From Mycobacterium asiaticum (GTDB taxonomy: Bacteria > Actinomycetota > Actinomycetes > Mycobacteriales > Mycobacteriaceae): DNA of 64,000 nt. Shown here piece after piece: positions 6,398-15,934 of the stretch. The position numbers were made by a program, and so were the translations under genes. Under the pieces are notes generated by a model. The model did not search any database. It was not told the origin of the DNA and worked only from the letters and a program-made list of their open reading frames with translations. The stretch lies in assembly GCF_001673635.1 (NCBI RefSeq), contig NZ_LZMH01000051.1:62001-126000 (forward strand), written 5' to 3'. Each line of letters starts with the position of its first letter. The first letter of the stretch is position 1.

Positions 6398-9300
6398 GTG
6401 AGCACTTCCCCGCCCAAAGCCCTGTCGCGATTCAGCGCGATCACCCGCGACTGGTTCGCCAGCACCTTCGCCGCGCCGACGTCCGCGCAGGACGCCGCGT
6501 GGGCGGCCATCGCGAACGGCGACAACACGCTGGTCATCGCGCCCACCGGTTCGGGTAAGACACTGGCCGCGTTCTTGTGGGCGCTCGACAGCCTGGCCAG
6601 CGCACCCGACCGGCCGGCCGGCACCCGGGTGCTCTACGTCTCGCCGCTCAAGGCGCTCGCGGTGGACGTCGAGCGGAACCTGCGCACGCCGCTGACCGGG
6701 CTGACCCGGCTCGCCGAGGCCCGCGGTCTGGCTCCACCCGCCATCAGCGTGGGCGTCCGGTCCGGCGACACCCCACCAGCCGAGCGCCGCCAGCTCATCA
6801 CCCGGCCGCCGGGCGTGTTGATCACCACTCCCGAGTCGCTGTTCTTGATGCTGACCTCTGCCGCGCGCGAAACCCTGGCCGGCGTGCAAACCGTCATCGT
6901 GGACGAGATCCACGCCATCGCCGCCACCAAGCGCGGTGCGCATCTGGCGCTGTCGCTGGAACGCTTGGATGAGTTGCGCGACGGGCGCCCGGCGCAGCGC
7001 ATCGGACTGTCGGCGACGGTACGTCCCGCCGAGGAGCTGGCCCGGTTCCTTTCCGGCCAGTCGCCAACCACAATCGTCGCGCCACCGTCGGCCAAGACGG
7101 TCGAGCTGTCCGTCCAGGTGCCGGTGCCGGACATGGCCAACCTCGCCAACAACTCCATCTGGCCGGACGTCGAGGCGCGGCTCGTCGACCTGATCGAGTC
7201 GCACAACTCCACGATCGTGTTCGCCAACTCACGGCGGCTGGCCGAGCGATTGACGGCGCGGCTCAACGAGATTCACGCCGAACGCTCCGGCGTCGAACTG
7301 CCGACCGGCGGCAACGCCGAGGTCGCCGGTGGGGCGCCGGCGTACGTGATGGCCAGTGGGCAGAGCTTCGGTGCGCCGACCCTGCTGGCCCGCGCCCACC
7401 ACGGGTCGGTCAGCAAGGAACAGCGCGCCATCGTCGAAGAAGATCTCAAGAGCGGCCAGCTCAAGGCCGTGGTCGCCACGTCCAGCCTCGAGCTCGGTAT
7501 CGACATGGGCGCGGTCGATCTGGTGATCCAAGTTGAGGCGCCGCCGTCGGTGGCCAGCGGGTTGCAGCGGATCGGCCGGGCCGGCCATCAGGTCGGCGAA
7601 GTGTCGCGCGGGGTGCTGTTTCCCAAGCACCGAACCGATCTGCTGGGCTGCGCGGTCAGCGTGCAGCGAATGCTGACCGGCCAGATCGAGACCATGAAGG
7701 TGCCGGCGAATCCGCTCGACATTTTGGCTCAGCACACCGTGGCCGCGTCCGCCCTCGAGCCGATTGACGCAGACCGCTGGTTCGACACCGTGCGTCGCAG
7801 CGCGCCGTTCGCGACGCTGCCCCGCAGCGTGTTCGAGGCCACCCTGGATCTGCTGTCGGGTAAGTACCCGTCGACAGAGTTCGCCGAGCTGCGGCCCCGG
7901 CTGGTCTATGACCGCGACAACGGCACGCTGACCGCCCGTCCCGGCGCCCAGCGGCTGGCCGTCACCTCCGGGGGCGCCATCCCCGACCGGGGGTTGTTCA
8001 CCGTCTACCTCGCCACCGATTCCGAGAAACCTTCGCGGGTCGGCGAACTGGACGAGGAGATGGTCTACGAATCCCGCCCGGGTGACGTCATCTCGCTGGG
8101 CGCCACCAGTTGGCGCATCGTCGAGATCACCCACGACCGGGTGCTGGTGATCCCCGCCCCAGGTCAGCCGGCGCGGCTGCCGTTCTGGCGCGGCGACGAC
8201 GTTGGCCGGCCGGCCGAACTCGGCGCCGCCCTGGGCGCGCTCACCGGCGAGTTGGCATCGATGGACCGGGACGCGTTCGGCAAGCGTTGCGCCGGTTGGG
8301 GTTTCGACGAGTACGCGACGGACAATCTGTGGACGCTGCTGGACGAGCAGCGCGACGCCACCCGGGTGGTGCCCACCGATACCACGCTGCTGGTCGAGCG
8401 GTTCCGCGACGAGCTGGGTGACTGGCGAGTCATCCTGCACTCGCCGTATGGCCTGCAGGTGCACGGACCGCTCGCCCTGGCGGTCGGCCGGCGGCTCCGC
8501 GAACGCTACGGACTCGACGAGAAGCCGACCGCCTCCGATGACGGCATCGTGGTGCGGCTGCCCGACACCGGATTCTCCACCGGTGAGGACAGTCCCCCGG
8601 GCGCCGAACTGTTCGTCTTCGACCCCGACGAGATCGACCCGATCGTCACCGCGGAGGTCGGCGAGTCGGCCCTGTTCGCGTCGCGCTTCCGGGAGTCGGC
8701 GGCCCGCGCGCTGCTACTGCCCCGCCGCCATCCCGGCAAGCGGTCACCACTGTGGCATCAGCGGCAGCGCGCCGCCCAGCTGCTGGAGGTCGCGCGCAAA
8801 TATCCCGACTTCCCGATCGTGCTGGAAACGATCCGTGAATGTCTGCAGGACGTCTACGACGTCCCCACCCTGACCCGCCTGATGGCGCAGATCGCCCAGC
8901 GCAAGGTACGGGTCGCCGAAGCCGAGACCGCCCGGCCGTCCCCATTCGCGGCGTCACTGCTCTTCGGCTACGTCGGGGCGTTCATGTACGAGGGCGACGT
9001 CCCGCTGGCCGAGCGCCGTGCCGCGGCCCTCTCCCTGGACAGCACGTTGCTGGCCGAGCTGCTCGGCCGCGTCGAGCTGCGCGAACTGCTCGACCCAGAC
9101 GTCATCGCCGGCACCGGGCGCCAATTGCAGCACCTCTCGGAAGACCGGGCGGCCCGCGACGCCGAGGGCGTCGCGGACCTGCTGCGGTTGCTGGGCCCGC
9201 TGACCGAGGAGGAGGTGGCCGCCCGGACGACCGCCGCGGATGTGGGCGGCTGGCTGGAAGGCTTGCGCGCCGCCCGCCGGGCTCTGACCGTGTCGTTCGC

Positions 9301-10951
9301 CGGGCGCAGCTGGTGGGTGGCTGTCGAGGACATCGGCCGGCTGCGCGACGGCGTGGGGGCGGCGGTGCCGGTCGGGCTGCCGATCGCGTTCACCGAAGCG
9401 GTGGCCGATCCCCTGGGCGAGCTGCTGGGTCGCTATGCGCGCACGCACACGCCGTTCACCACCGCCGAGGCGGCCGCCCGATTCGGTTTGGGGTTGCGGG
9501 TGACCGCAGATGTGCTGGGCCGGTTGGCGAGTGACGGGCGACTGGTGCGCGGTGAGTTTGTCGCCACCTCGGCCGGCGCCGGGTCCGAGCAGTGGTGCGA
9601 CGCCGACGTGCTGCGGATTCTGCGGCGACGCTCCCTGGCGGCGCTGCGGGCCCAGGTCGAACCGGTCAGCACGGCGGCCTACGGACGGTTCCTGCCGGCC
9701 TGGCATCAGCTGGGGGACGCCTCCCGCGCCTCCGGCCTGGACGGTTTGGCCTCGGTGATCGACCAGCTCGCCGGCGTCCGGATCCCGGCCTCGGCGCTCG
9801 AGCCCCTGATACTCGGCCCCCGCGTGCGCGACTACTCCCCCGCCATGCTCGACGAGTTGCTCGCCACCGGGGAGGTCACCTGGTCGGGCGCCGGGTCGAT
9901 CTCGGGCAGCGACGGCTGGATCGCGTTCCACCACGCGGACTCCGTCACCATGACGCTGGCCCCGCCCGCCGAGATCGACTTCACCGATGCACACCGGTCG
10001 ATCCTGGACAGCCTGTCCGGAGGCGGCGCGTACTTCTTCCGTCAACTCGCCCAGGGAGGGCACGCCGAGTCCGAGCTCAAAGCCGCGCTGTGGGAGCTTG
10101 TTTGGGCAGGCTGGATCACCGGGGACACGTTCGCACCGGTGCGCGCGCTGCTCGGCGGTGGGCCCGGCGCCCGTAAGCGTTCGGCGCCGGCGCACCGCAC
10201 CCACCGCCCGCCGCGGTTGAGCCGCTACAGCGTTGCGCATGCGCAAGCGCGCGCCTCGGACCCGACGGTCGCGGGCCGGTGGTCGGCGTTGCCGGCGGCC
10301 GAGCCGGACTCGACCCTGCGCGCCCACTTCCAGGCCGAGTTGCTGCTGAACCGGCACGGCGTGCTGACCAAGGGCGCGGTCGCGGCCGAGGGGGTGCCCG
10401 GCGGTTTCGCCACGCTGTACAAGGTGCTCAGCGCGTTCGAGGATGCCGGCCGATGCCAGCGCGGGTACTTCGTCGAGTCGCTGGGCGGGGCGCAGTTCGC
10501 GGTCGCCTCCACCGTCGACCGGCTGCGCAGCTATCTCGACGGTGTCGACCCGCAGCGTCCGGATTATCACGCGGTGGTGCTGGCTGCCGCTGACCCGGCC
10601 AACCCGTATGGCGCGGCGCTGGCCTGGCCCACCGCTCAGGCCGAGGGCGCCAACGTCGGCGCCCGGCCGGGCCGCAAGGCCGGGGCACTGGTGGTGTTGG
10701 TGGACGGCGAGTTGGCTTGGTTCCTGGAGCGCGGCGGGCGCTCGATGCTGACGTTCACCGAGGACGCCGAAGCCAGTCGCGCGGCGGCCGTCGCGCTGGC
10801 CGATCTGGTCACCGCACGCCGGGTGGCCTCGATCCTGGTCGAACGGGTTGACGGCGTGTCCGTGCTGCAGCCCGGTGGCCCCGACACCGTGGTGACGGCG
10901 CTGGTGGACGCCGGGTTCGCCCGCACCCCCCGCGGATTGCGGCTGCGGTAG
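6398..10951 (+). CDS. lhr: Large ATP-dependent DNA/RNA helicase Lhr
   Basis: A 1517-residue superfamily 2 helicase of full Lhr length. Motif I A-P-T-G-S-G-K-T is at residues 48-55 and the DEIH box at 169-172. Motif III S-A-T follows. The second RecA domain contains [11 protein letters not shown] and Q-R-I-G-R-A-G-H. A winged-helix/beta-barrel core follows, then a long C-terminal extension as in the bacterial Lhr-Core-CTD architecture. Lhr unwinds 3'-tailed RNA:DNA hybrids and is induced by DNA damage in mycobacteria. The start is GTG 6398. Only two bases separate its stop from nei, so the two repair genes form an operon. Confidence 0.96.
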   Translation: MSTSPPKALSRFSAITRDWFASTFAAPTSAQDAAWAAIANGDNTLVIAPTGSGKTLAAFLWALDSLASAPDRPAGTRVLYVSPLKALAVDVERNLRTPLTGLTRLAEARGLAPPAISVGVRSGDTPPAERRQLITRPPGVLITTPESLFLMLTSAARETLAGVQTVIVDEIHAIAATKRGAHLALSLERLDELRDGRPAQRIGLSATVRPAEELARFLSGQSPTTIVAPPSAKTVELSVQVPVPDMANLANNSIWPDVEARLVDLIESHNSTIVFANSRRLAERLTARLNEIHAERSGVELPTGGNAEVAGGAPAYVMASGQSFGAPTLLARAHHGSVSKEQRAIVEEDLKSGQLKAVVATSSLELGIDMGAVDLVIQVEAPPSVASGLQRIGRAGHQVGEVSRGVLFPKHRTDLLGCAVSVQRMLTGQIETMKVPANPLDILAQHTVAASALEPIDADRWFDTVRRSAPFATLPRSVFEATLDLLSGKYPSTEFAELRPRLVYDRDNGTLTARPGAQRLAVTSGGAIPDRGLFTVYLATDSEKPSRVGELDEEMVYESRPGDVISLGATSWRIVEITHDRVLVIPAPGQPARLPFWRGDDVGRPAELGAALGALTGELASMDRDAFGKRCAGWGFDEYATDNLWTLLDEQRDATRVVPTDTTLLVERFRDELGDWRVILHSPYGLQVHGPLALAVGRRLRERYGLDEKPTASDDGIVVRLPDTGFSTGEDSPPGAELFVFDPDEIDPIVTAEVGESALFASRFRESAARALLLPRRHPGKRSPLWHQRQRAAQLLEVARKYPDFPIVLETIRECLQDVYDVPTLTRLMAQIAQRKVRVAEAETARPSPFAASLLFGYVGAFMYEGDVPLAERRAAALSLDSTLLAELLGRVELRELLDPDVIAGTGRQLQHLSEDRAARDAEGVADLLRLLGPLTEEEVAARTTAADVGGWLEGLRAARRALTVSFAGRSWWVAVEDIGRLRDGVGAAVPVGLPIAFTEAVADPLGELLGRYARTHTPFTTAEAAARFGLGLRVTADVLGRLASDGRLVRGEFVATSAGAGSEQWCDADVLRILRRRSLAALRAQVEPVSTAAYGRFLPAWHQLGDASRASGLDGLASVIDQLAGVRIPASALEPLILGPRVRDYSPAMLDELLATGEVTWSGAGSISGSDGWIAFHHADSVTMTLAPPAEIDFTDAHRSILDSLSGGGAYFFRQLAQGGHAESELKAALWELVWAGWITGDTFAPVRALLGGGPGARKRSAPAHRTHRPPRLSRYSVAHAQARASDPTVAGRWSALPAAEPDSTLRAHFQAELLLNRHGVLTKGAVAAEGVPGGFATLYKVLSAFEDAGRCQRGYFVESLGGAQFAVASTVDRLRSYLDGVDPQRPDYHAVVLAAADPANPYGAALAWPTAQAEGANVGARPGRKAGALVVLVDGELAWFLERGGRSMLTFTEDAEASRAAAVALADLVTARRVASILVERVDGVSVLQPGGPDTVVTALVDAGFARTPRGLRLR

Positions 10952-10953
10952 GC

Positions 10954-11721
10954 ATGCCCGAAGGCGACACCGTATGGCACACCGCGGCCACGCTGCGCGA
11001 GCACCTGGTCGGGCGCACACTGACGCGCTGCGACGTCCGGGTGCCTCGCTATGCCACAGTCGATCTCACCGGGCACCCGGTGGACGAGGTGCTCAGCAGA
11101 GGCAAGCATCTGTTCATCCGCGTCGGCTGGGCCAGCATTCATTCGCACCTGAAGATGGACGGCAGTTGGCGCGTCGGTGATCACCGGGTCCGGATTGACC
11201 ATCGGGCCCGAATCATTCTGGAAGCCGGTGACATTCGCGCGGTCGGGGTCGACTTGGGAGTACTCGAGATCCTCGACCGCGAGGACGACGTCACCGCCGT
11301 CGCCTACCTCGGGCCGGACCTGTTGGGTCCGGACTGGGATCCTAAGCTGGCGGCGGCCAACCTGACCGCCGATCCGGATCGCCCCATCTCCGAGGCGCTG
11401 CTCGACCAGCGCGTCATGGCCGGGGTCGGCAACGTCTTCGCCAACGAACTGTGCTTTGTCAGCGGGCATCTGCCCACCGCGCCGGTAAGCGATATCACCG
11501 ACCCGGTGCGGCTGGTCAGCCGGGCCCGGGACATGTTGTGGGCCAACCGGATGCGCTGGAATCGCTGTACCACCGGCGATACCCGGGCCGGCCGGCAGGT
11601 GTGGGTCTACGGGCGGGCCGGGCAGCGTTGCCGGCGGTGCGGGACGCCCATCGCCCACCGGGAACCGCCGGGCGGGACCACCGAACGGGTTCAGTACTGG
11701 TGCCCGGTCTGCCAGCGCTGA
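10954..11721 (+). CDS. nei: DNA glycosylase/AP lyase, endonuclease VIII family (Nei1)
   Basis: This 255-residue protein begins M-P-E-G-D, giving the catalytic Pro2 and Glu3 of the Fpg/Nei family. It has K-H-L-F-I near residue 50 and [15 protein letters not shown] in the helix-two-turns-helix. It ends in a C4 zinc finger: C-R-R-C-G then W-C-P-V-C. It excises oxidised bases from DNA and cleaves the abasic site. The gene starts two bases after the lhr stop. The nucleus of the family is fully intact, so activity is expected. Confidence 0.95.
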   Translation: MPEGDTVWHTAATLREHLVGRTLTRCDVRVPRYATVDLTGHPVDEVLSRGKHLFIRVGWASIHSHLKMDGSWRVGDHRVRIDHRARIILEAGDIRAVGVDLGVLEILDREDDVTAVAYLGPDLLGPDWDPKLAAANLTADPDRPISEALLDQRVMAGVGNVFANELCFVSGHLPTAPVSDITDPVRLVSRARDMLWANRMRWNRCTTGDTRAGRQVWVYGRAGQRCRRCGTPIAHREPPGGTTERVQYWCPVCQR

Positions 11722-11728
11722 GGCCGCA

Positions 11729-12646
11729 TCAGTCCCGGCCGTGGCTCAAAAAGAACTCGGCGATGACTTCCGAGCCGTCGAATGCGCGGGTGGTCGACCC
11801 GATCACCGCTTTGGGCAGGTACTGCTTGCCGCCGGGCCAGGTGTGCCCGCCCTTGTCGATCCGGTAGTGCACGACTTCGGTGTTGTCGGCGCACGGACGG
11901 GAGTCGAAACGGCGCACGACGGTGCCATCGCCGACGTTGGGCAGCTCCTGGGACGACGGCTCTCCCTGGCAGCGGTCCACGGCCCGCCAGCGGTCGAGCA
12001 TGCTATTCACCGAGATGGAGTGGCTGATGCCGCCGCGGCCGCGGACGGCGCCGCCGTTGTACGGGACCACCGAGTCACCCGTGCCGTGTGCGTCGAGGAC
12101 CGACACCGGGCGCGACGGGTTGCACGGCACGCCGATGCCCAGCGTGCCCGACACCGGAGCGATCGCGGCGAAAAGCTCGGCGTGATCGCACGCCAGACGA
12201 TTGGACATGAAGCCGCCGTTGGACATTCCGGTCGCGAAGACGTGTCCGGCCGGGACGTTGTAGTCGCTGCGCAGCTTGTTCACCAGCGACACCAGGAACC
12301 CCACGTCGTCGAGATGCTTGCGGTCGGCCGGTGCCGCCCCGCGCCCGTCGGCCCAGCTCTTGTCATAGCCGTCGGGATAGACCACCAGGAAGCCATTGGC
12401 GTCGGCGATGGAGTCGAAGTTAGACAGCCCGCGCTGCCCGGCGCCGGTGCCTCCACCCCCGTGCAGGTTGAGCACCAGCCCCACGGGCGGCCCGGGCGGC
12501 AGGTGCACCAAGTAGGTGCGGTTCAGGCCGCCGTAGGGCAGCATCCCCGCCTGGTCGCGGGCGCGCGCAGCCTGGACTTGGCGTTCGTTGCACCCGACCA
12601 GCAGGACGACGAGCACAGCCAGCGACAGCAATCGCAACCACGGCAT
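11729..12646 (-). CDS. lpqC: Secreted esterase lipoprotein LpqC (polyhydroxybutyrate depolymerase-like)
   Basis: A 305-residue lipoprotein: a hydrophobic signal peptide ends in L-V-G-C with lipidated Cys19. The alpha/beta-hydrolase fold shows an H-G-G-G-G oxyanion loop at 62-66 and a nucleophile elbow G-M-S-N-G with Ser142. It belongs to the feruloyl-esterase/PHB-depolymerase family (esterase family 1), acting outside the membrane on ester substrates that are not known. It converges on nei with a seven-base gap and no visible terminator. Confidence 0.93.
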   Translation of the reverse strand: MPWLRLLSLAVLVVLLVGCNERQVQAARARDQAGMLPYGGLNRTYLVHLPPGPPVGLVLNLHGGGGTGAGQRGLSNFDSIADANGFLVVYPDGYDKSWADGRGAAPADRKHLDDVGFLVSLVNKLRSDYNVPAGHVFATGMSNGGFMSNRLACDHAELFAAIAPVSGTLGIGVPCNPSRPVSVLDAHGTGDSVVPYNGGAVRGRGGISHSISVNSMLDRWRAVDRCQGEPSSQELPNVGDGTVVRRFDSRPCADNTEVVHYRIDKGGHTWPGGKQYLPKAVIGSTTRAFDGSEVIAEFFLSHGRD

Positions 12647-12673
12647 GACGTCAAAAGTACCGATCGACCGCGC

Positions 12674-13834
12674 TCACCCCGCCGAGGGCGGGCGTGGCAT
12701 GAAGGTGCCCTTGAGCTCCAAGCCCATCGCCAGGTCCTCGTACTTCTGTTCCTTGCGCTTGCGCCAGCCGCTGCCAGCCGCGATCGGCGGCGCCATCAGC
12801 GGCGGGAGCATCGGGAAGCCGGACCCGGCGTCGCCGGCGGGAAGCGGCGACACCGCGGACGCGAGCTGCACCGGCATGTGCGCGGCGGTCAGCACTCCCG
12901 TCGCCGCGGGTGGCGCCGACAGGCTGCCCATCGAGACCGCGACGCCCATCGCCGCCGTCGGCGCCTCGACCGCGCCGAGTGCTCCGGCGGCGCTGGACAG
13001 GCTGGTGGCCGCGGAGCCCAGCGCGGATTCCCCTTCCGATAGGCCCTCGGCGATGTCGGGGGCGACGGATTGCAGCGCTTGGGCGGAGCTGCTCTGCGCC
13101 ATGTAACTGAGCAGGTTGATCGGGAAGCCCGATGAGACGAACTGGTTGGCATAGGTGTTGGCCAACCCGAACCATCCCTGGTTCGGGTCGAAAGTGACAC
13201 CGATCGCCTGCAGGACCGAGTCGAACGGAGAAACCGGGGGCGGGACCGCGTCCGCCGGCGCCACCGCCGCGGCGGCGCCCACCGCGTTGGCCTGTGCCGC
13301 TGTGGCGGCGGGATCAGCGATCGATGGCGGCGAAACGAACTGCGGCAGGGCGGTGGCCTGCGCCGAAGCGGCCTCGTAGCGGTACATCGCCGCCGCGTTG
13401 TTCGCCCACATCCGCTCGTACTGCGCTTCTGTTGCGGCGATCGCCGTCAGATTCCGGCCGAGTCCATTGGTGGCTAGCAGCTGGGCCAACTGCGTCCGGT
13501 TCGCCGCGACCTCCGCGGGCCGCACCACGGCTGCGACGGTGGAGCCGTATGCCGCCACCGCGGCCTGCACCGAAGAGGCCAGCTGGTGGCACTGCTGGGC
13601 GGTGGCGCGCATCCAGGTGAGGTAGGGCACGGCGGCGTCGATCATGGCCAGGGTCGAGGGGCCGTGCCAATCGCTGGCCAGTGCCGAGAGCACGGCGGTG
13701 TAGGCGCCGGCCGTCTCTTCCAGATCGGTGCCCAGCCGCTGCCACGCGCCCGAAGCCTCGATCAACGATTCCGCGCCGGGTCCGGCGTGAATCAGCGCCG
13801 AGGTGACGTCGGGGGGCAGTGCTGTGAACTCCAT
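12674..13834 (-). CDS. PPE-family protein
   Basis: This 386-residue protein has the N-terminal PPE domain (about residues 1-175). It starts M-E-F-T-A-L-P-P-D rather than P-P-E, and has the helical-hairpin motif W-H-G-P and the segment Y-E-R-M-W-A-N-N-A-A-A-M-Y-R-Y-E-A-A-S-A. The C-terminal part is alanine/glycine-rich and ends R-P-P-S-A-G, as in many PPE proteins. Start 13834 is chosen because the PPE domain begins there. PPE proteins are exported by ESX systems with a PE partner. No PE gene is adjacent, so the partner is unknown. I do not remember it at this locus in Mtb. Confidence 0.9.
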   Translation of the reverse strand: MEFTALPPDVTSALIHAGPGAESLIEASGAWQRLGTDLEETAGAYTAVLSALASDWHGPSTLAMIDAAVPYLTWMRATAQQCHQLASSVQAAVAAYGSTVAAVVRPAEVAANRTQLAQLLATNGLGRNLTAIAATEAQYERMWANNAAAMYRYEAASAQATALPQFVSPPSIADPAATAAQANAVGAAAAVAPADAVPPPVSPFDSVLQAIGVTFDPNQGWFGLANTYANQFVSSGFPINLLSYMAQSSSAQALQSVAPDIAEGLSEGESALGSAATSLSSAAGALGAVEAPTAAMGVAVSMGSLSAPPAATGVLTAAHMPVQLASAVSPLPAGDAGSGFPMLPPLMAPPIAAGSGWRKRKEQKYEDLAMGLELKGTFMPRPPSAG

Positions 13835-13952
13835 AGCATCTTTATATGACGTGACGGGGAAAATTTTGGAAACATTGCGCTGACCAGGTTGGGAAAAACC
13901 CTGGAACATTGCGGGTCGGCTGGGCCCGGATGGGCTGCCCCGAAACCTTAGC

Positions 13953-15071
13953 TCAGGTGACGGCGTTCACCGCGGTCGTCAGTCGTGACTTAAAATCAGC
14001 CGGAACGGGAATGTATCCGTTCTCGATCAGGCCGTTCTGACCGTCGCCGATCGCGCTCTGCAGAAAAGCCTTCACCGCCCTACCCACCTGCGCGTCCGGA
14101 TATTTCGAGCAGACGATTTCATACGTCGCAAGCACGATCGGATAGGCGCCCGGCTGGTTCGGGCGATAGAACGAAATCGTGTCGAAGGCGAGGTCGTTGC
14201 CCGGCCTGATGAACCAAGCCGCACCGATCGTCTTGCCCACCGTGCCAGGGTCGATGCCTACCGGTTCCGGACCTGCGGAAGTGACGACCTTGGCGATATT
14301 CAGCCGGTGCGCCAGAGCAAACGACCATTCGACGTAGGTGACCGACCCTTCCGCCCCCTCGACGGCCGCGGCCGCGCCCTCACTGCCGGCAACACCTTCG
14401 CCGACCGCGCCGTTGAATGTCCGCCCGGCGCCGCGGCCCCAGGCTCCGCCCGAGGCGGTGTCGAGATACCGCTGGAAGTTCTCCGAAGTCCCGGACTGGT
14501 CACTGCGGAAGATGACCCGAATTGGCTTCGCGGGCAAGCTCAGGCCTTGGTTCAGCGCTTGAATTGCGGGGTCATTCCAGTCGGTGATGGCGCCGTTGAA
14601 AATCTTGGCTGCCGTAGGCCCGTCGAGGTTCAGCGAGTCCACCCCCGTGACGTTGTAGGCAATGGCGATGGGCCCGAACACGATCGGCAGATTCCACACC
14701 GGTGACCCGCACCGCTGCTGGGCCCTGCCGTATTCGTCCCTGCTCAGCGGCGCGTCGGAACCCCCGAAATCGGTTAGCCCGGTCAAGAATTCATCGATTC
14801 CCGCACCGGAGCCGTTGGCCGTGTAATTCAGTGAGCGACCGGGACAGGCTTGTTCGAAGGCGCGGGCGAAACGGGTTATCGCGTTAGCCTGTGCGGTCGA
14901 ACCGCTGGCCCTAAGGGTTGCGTTGCTGCCGCAGTCGGCGTTCAGCGTCGAGGCAGGGGTTGTGCTACCGCCCTGAGCGGGGTTGCCGCCATTAGCGCAT
15001 GCCGACACTGTCGACGAACCGACAACGATTGCGATGAGCGGGGCCGCGAATCGGCTGAGCTTTGGATTCAC
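13953..15071 (-). CDS. pstS3: Phosphate-binding lipoprotein PstS (PstS3-like paralogue)
   Basis: This protein of about 372 residues has a lipoprotein signal with V-S-A-C near residue 24. The mature part matches periplasmic phosphate receptors of the PstS3 type: [27 protein letters not shown] and [12 protein letters not shown]. It captures phosphate for a PstCAB transporter, but no permease or ATPase gene is adjacent. The GTG at 15071 gives a sensible signal peptide. The frame stays open to 15218 and no strong ribosome-binding site decides the start. It looks like an orphan extra copy, perhaps transferred with the neighbouring PPE and secreted-protein genes. Confidence 0.88.
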   Translation of the reverse strand: MNPKLSRFAAPLIAIVVGSSTVSACANGGNPAQGGSTTPASTLNADCGSNATLRASGSTAQANAITRFARAFEQACPGRSLNYTANGSGAGIDEFLTGLTDFGGSDAPLSRDEYGRAQQRCGSPVWNLPIVFGPIAIAYNVTGVDSLNLDGPTAAKIFNGAITDWNDPAIQALNQGLSLPAKPIRVIFRSDQSGTSENFQRYLDTASGGAWGRGAGRTFNGAVGEGVAGSEGAAAAVEGAEGSVTYVEWSFALAHRLNIAKVVTSAGPEPVGIDPGTVGKTIGAAWFIRPGNDLAFDTISFYRPNQPGAYPIVLATYEIVCSKYPDAQVGRAVKAFLQSAIGDGQNGLIENGYIPVPADFKSRLTTAVNAVT

Positions 15072-15291
15072 GAGGCATGGTAACAAGTTTCGCGCACGAC
15101 GATTTGTTCTCGCCCGGAGCAGCCGCCATCTGGACGCGATCATTTCGTCCGCAGTTTCTTTCCGGTTCACGGTCCGGACAGCCGGTGCGGTCACCGTCAC
15201 GGAAAACAGGGATGTCACTCGTCGACGATCGTTACGTGCGATGATCGCAATGTAAGCAACGTGTTACGTCAGGCGTGAGGAGGCTTCAACG
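15072..15291. promoter_or_regulatory. Divergent intergenic region with palindromic sequence
   Basis: This 220-base gap separates the PstS-like gene (minus) from the DUF732-like gene (plus). Near 15232-15255 TTACGTGCGAT and ATCGCAATGTAA form an imperfect inverted repeat, and TTACGT recurs at 15264-15269. A regulator-binding role is guessed. AGGAGG ahead of ATG 15292 serves the plus-strand gene. Confidence 0.3.
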
Positions 15292-15642
15292 ATGGCCGTC
15301 AGCCACCGGCGTTCGCCCATCCTCCTGCGATCGTTCGTAGCCGCTCCGGCCGTCGCCGCGGCCCTCACTCTGACAGGAATGGTGACGGACTCGGCCGCCC
15401 ACGCCGACGGGATCGACAGTCAATTCCTCGGTGCCCTGCAGGCGCACAACATCAACTTCGGGACGCCGCAAGCGGCGATCCTGGCGGCTCATCAGGTTTG
15501 CGACGAGCTGGACAACGGTAGGCAAAAGGCCGAGGTCGCCAACGAGGTGACGAGCAGCAGTAACCTCGACGGCTACCACGCCGGATATTTCGTCGGAGTG
15601 AGCATCGCCGCGTACTGCCCGCGGCATCACTCGACGAACTAG
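15292..15642 (+). CDS. Secreted DUF732-type small protein
   Basis: This 116-residue protein has an N-terminal signal peptide (basic start, then V-A-A-P-A-V-A-A-A-L-T-L-T-G-M, cleavage near A-H-A-D). The mature domain carries V-C-D-E-L-D-N-G and I-A-A-Y-C-P, the two-cysteine pattern of the mycobacterial DUF732 family. No biochemical role is established. AGGAGG lies about nine bases ahead of the ATG. Here it is part of a cluster of exported proteins (PPE, PstS, the next gene). Confidence 0.85.
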   Translation: MAVSHRRSPILLRSFVAAPAVAAALTLTGMVTDSAAHADGIDSQFLGALQAHNINFGTPQAAILAAHQVCDELDNGRQKAEVANEVTSSSNLDGYHAGYFVGVSIAAYCPRHHSTN

Positions 15643-15721
15643 CCAACATTTACTGAGTCGTAACGATCGGGCGTCGTTCACCCACATACACTTTCGATAC
15701 GCAACTCACGGGTGGTAATGG

Positions 15722-15934
15722 GTGATCAGAAAAGTGTTGTCCGCGGTGGCGATCGCGGTCGCCGCCGCGACGGCGACCGCGAATCCGGCCGGCGCCGATC
15801 CGAGTGTGTATGGCGGCCTCAGCTGCGGCTGCGAAGGCGGCGAAACCATGTTCCCGAGCCGGGGCACCATGCGTGAGCAAATCGATACCGGGATCGAGAA
15901 CGGTTTGACCGACCTGCTGGGTGACGACAGCTAG
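15722..15934 (+). CDS. Very small secreted protein
   Basis: A 70-residue product with a clear signal peptide (M-I-R-K-V-L-S-A-V-A-I-A-V-A-A-A, cleavage after A-G-A) and a mature part of about 45 residues with A-D-P-S-V-Y-G-G-L and C-G-C. It resembles small mycobacterial exported proteins beginning A-D-P-S-V. Function is unknown. The GTG start lacks a strong ribosome-binding site. Its stop overlaps the tail of convergent atsB by four bases. Confidence 0.65.
   Translation: MIRKVLSAVAIAVAAATATANPAGADPSVYGGLSCGCEGGETMFPSRGTMREQIDTGIENGLTDLLGDDS

Noticed and set aside
8954-11020. 688-codon minus-strand frame opposite lhr
   Set aside because: Opposite a clearly conserved helicase; composition (R, G, A, H, Q-rich) is typical of reverse-frame reading.
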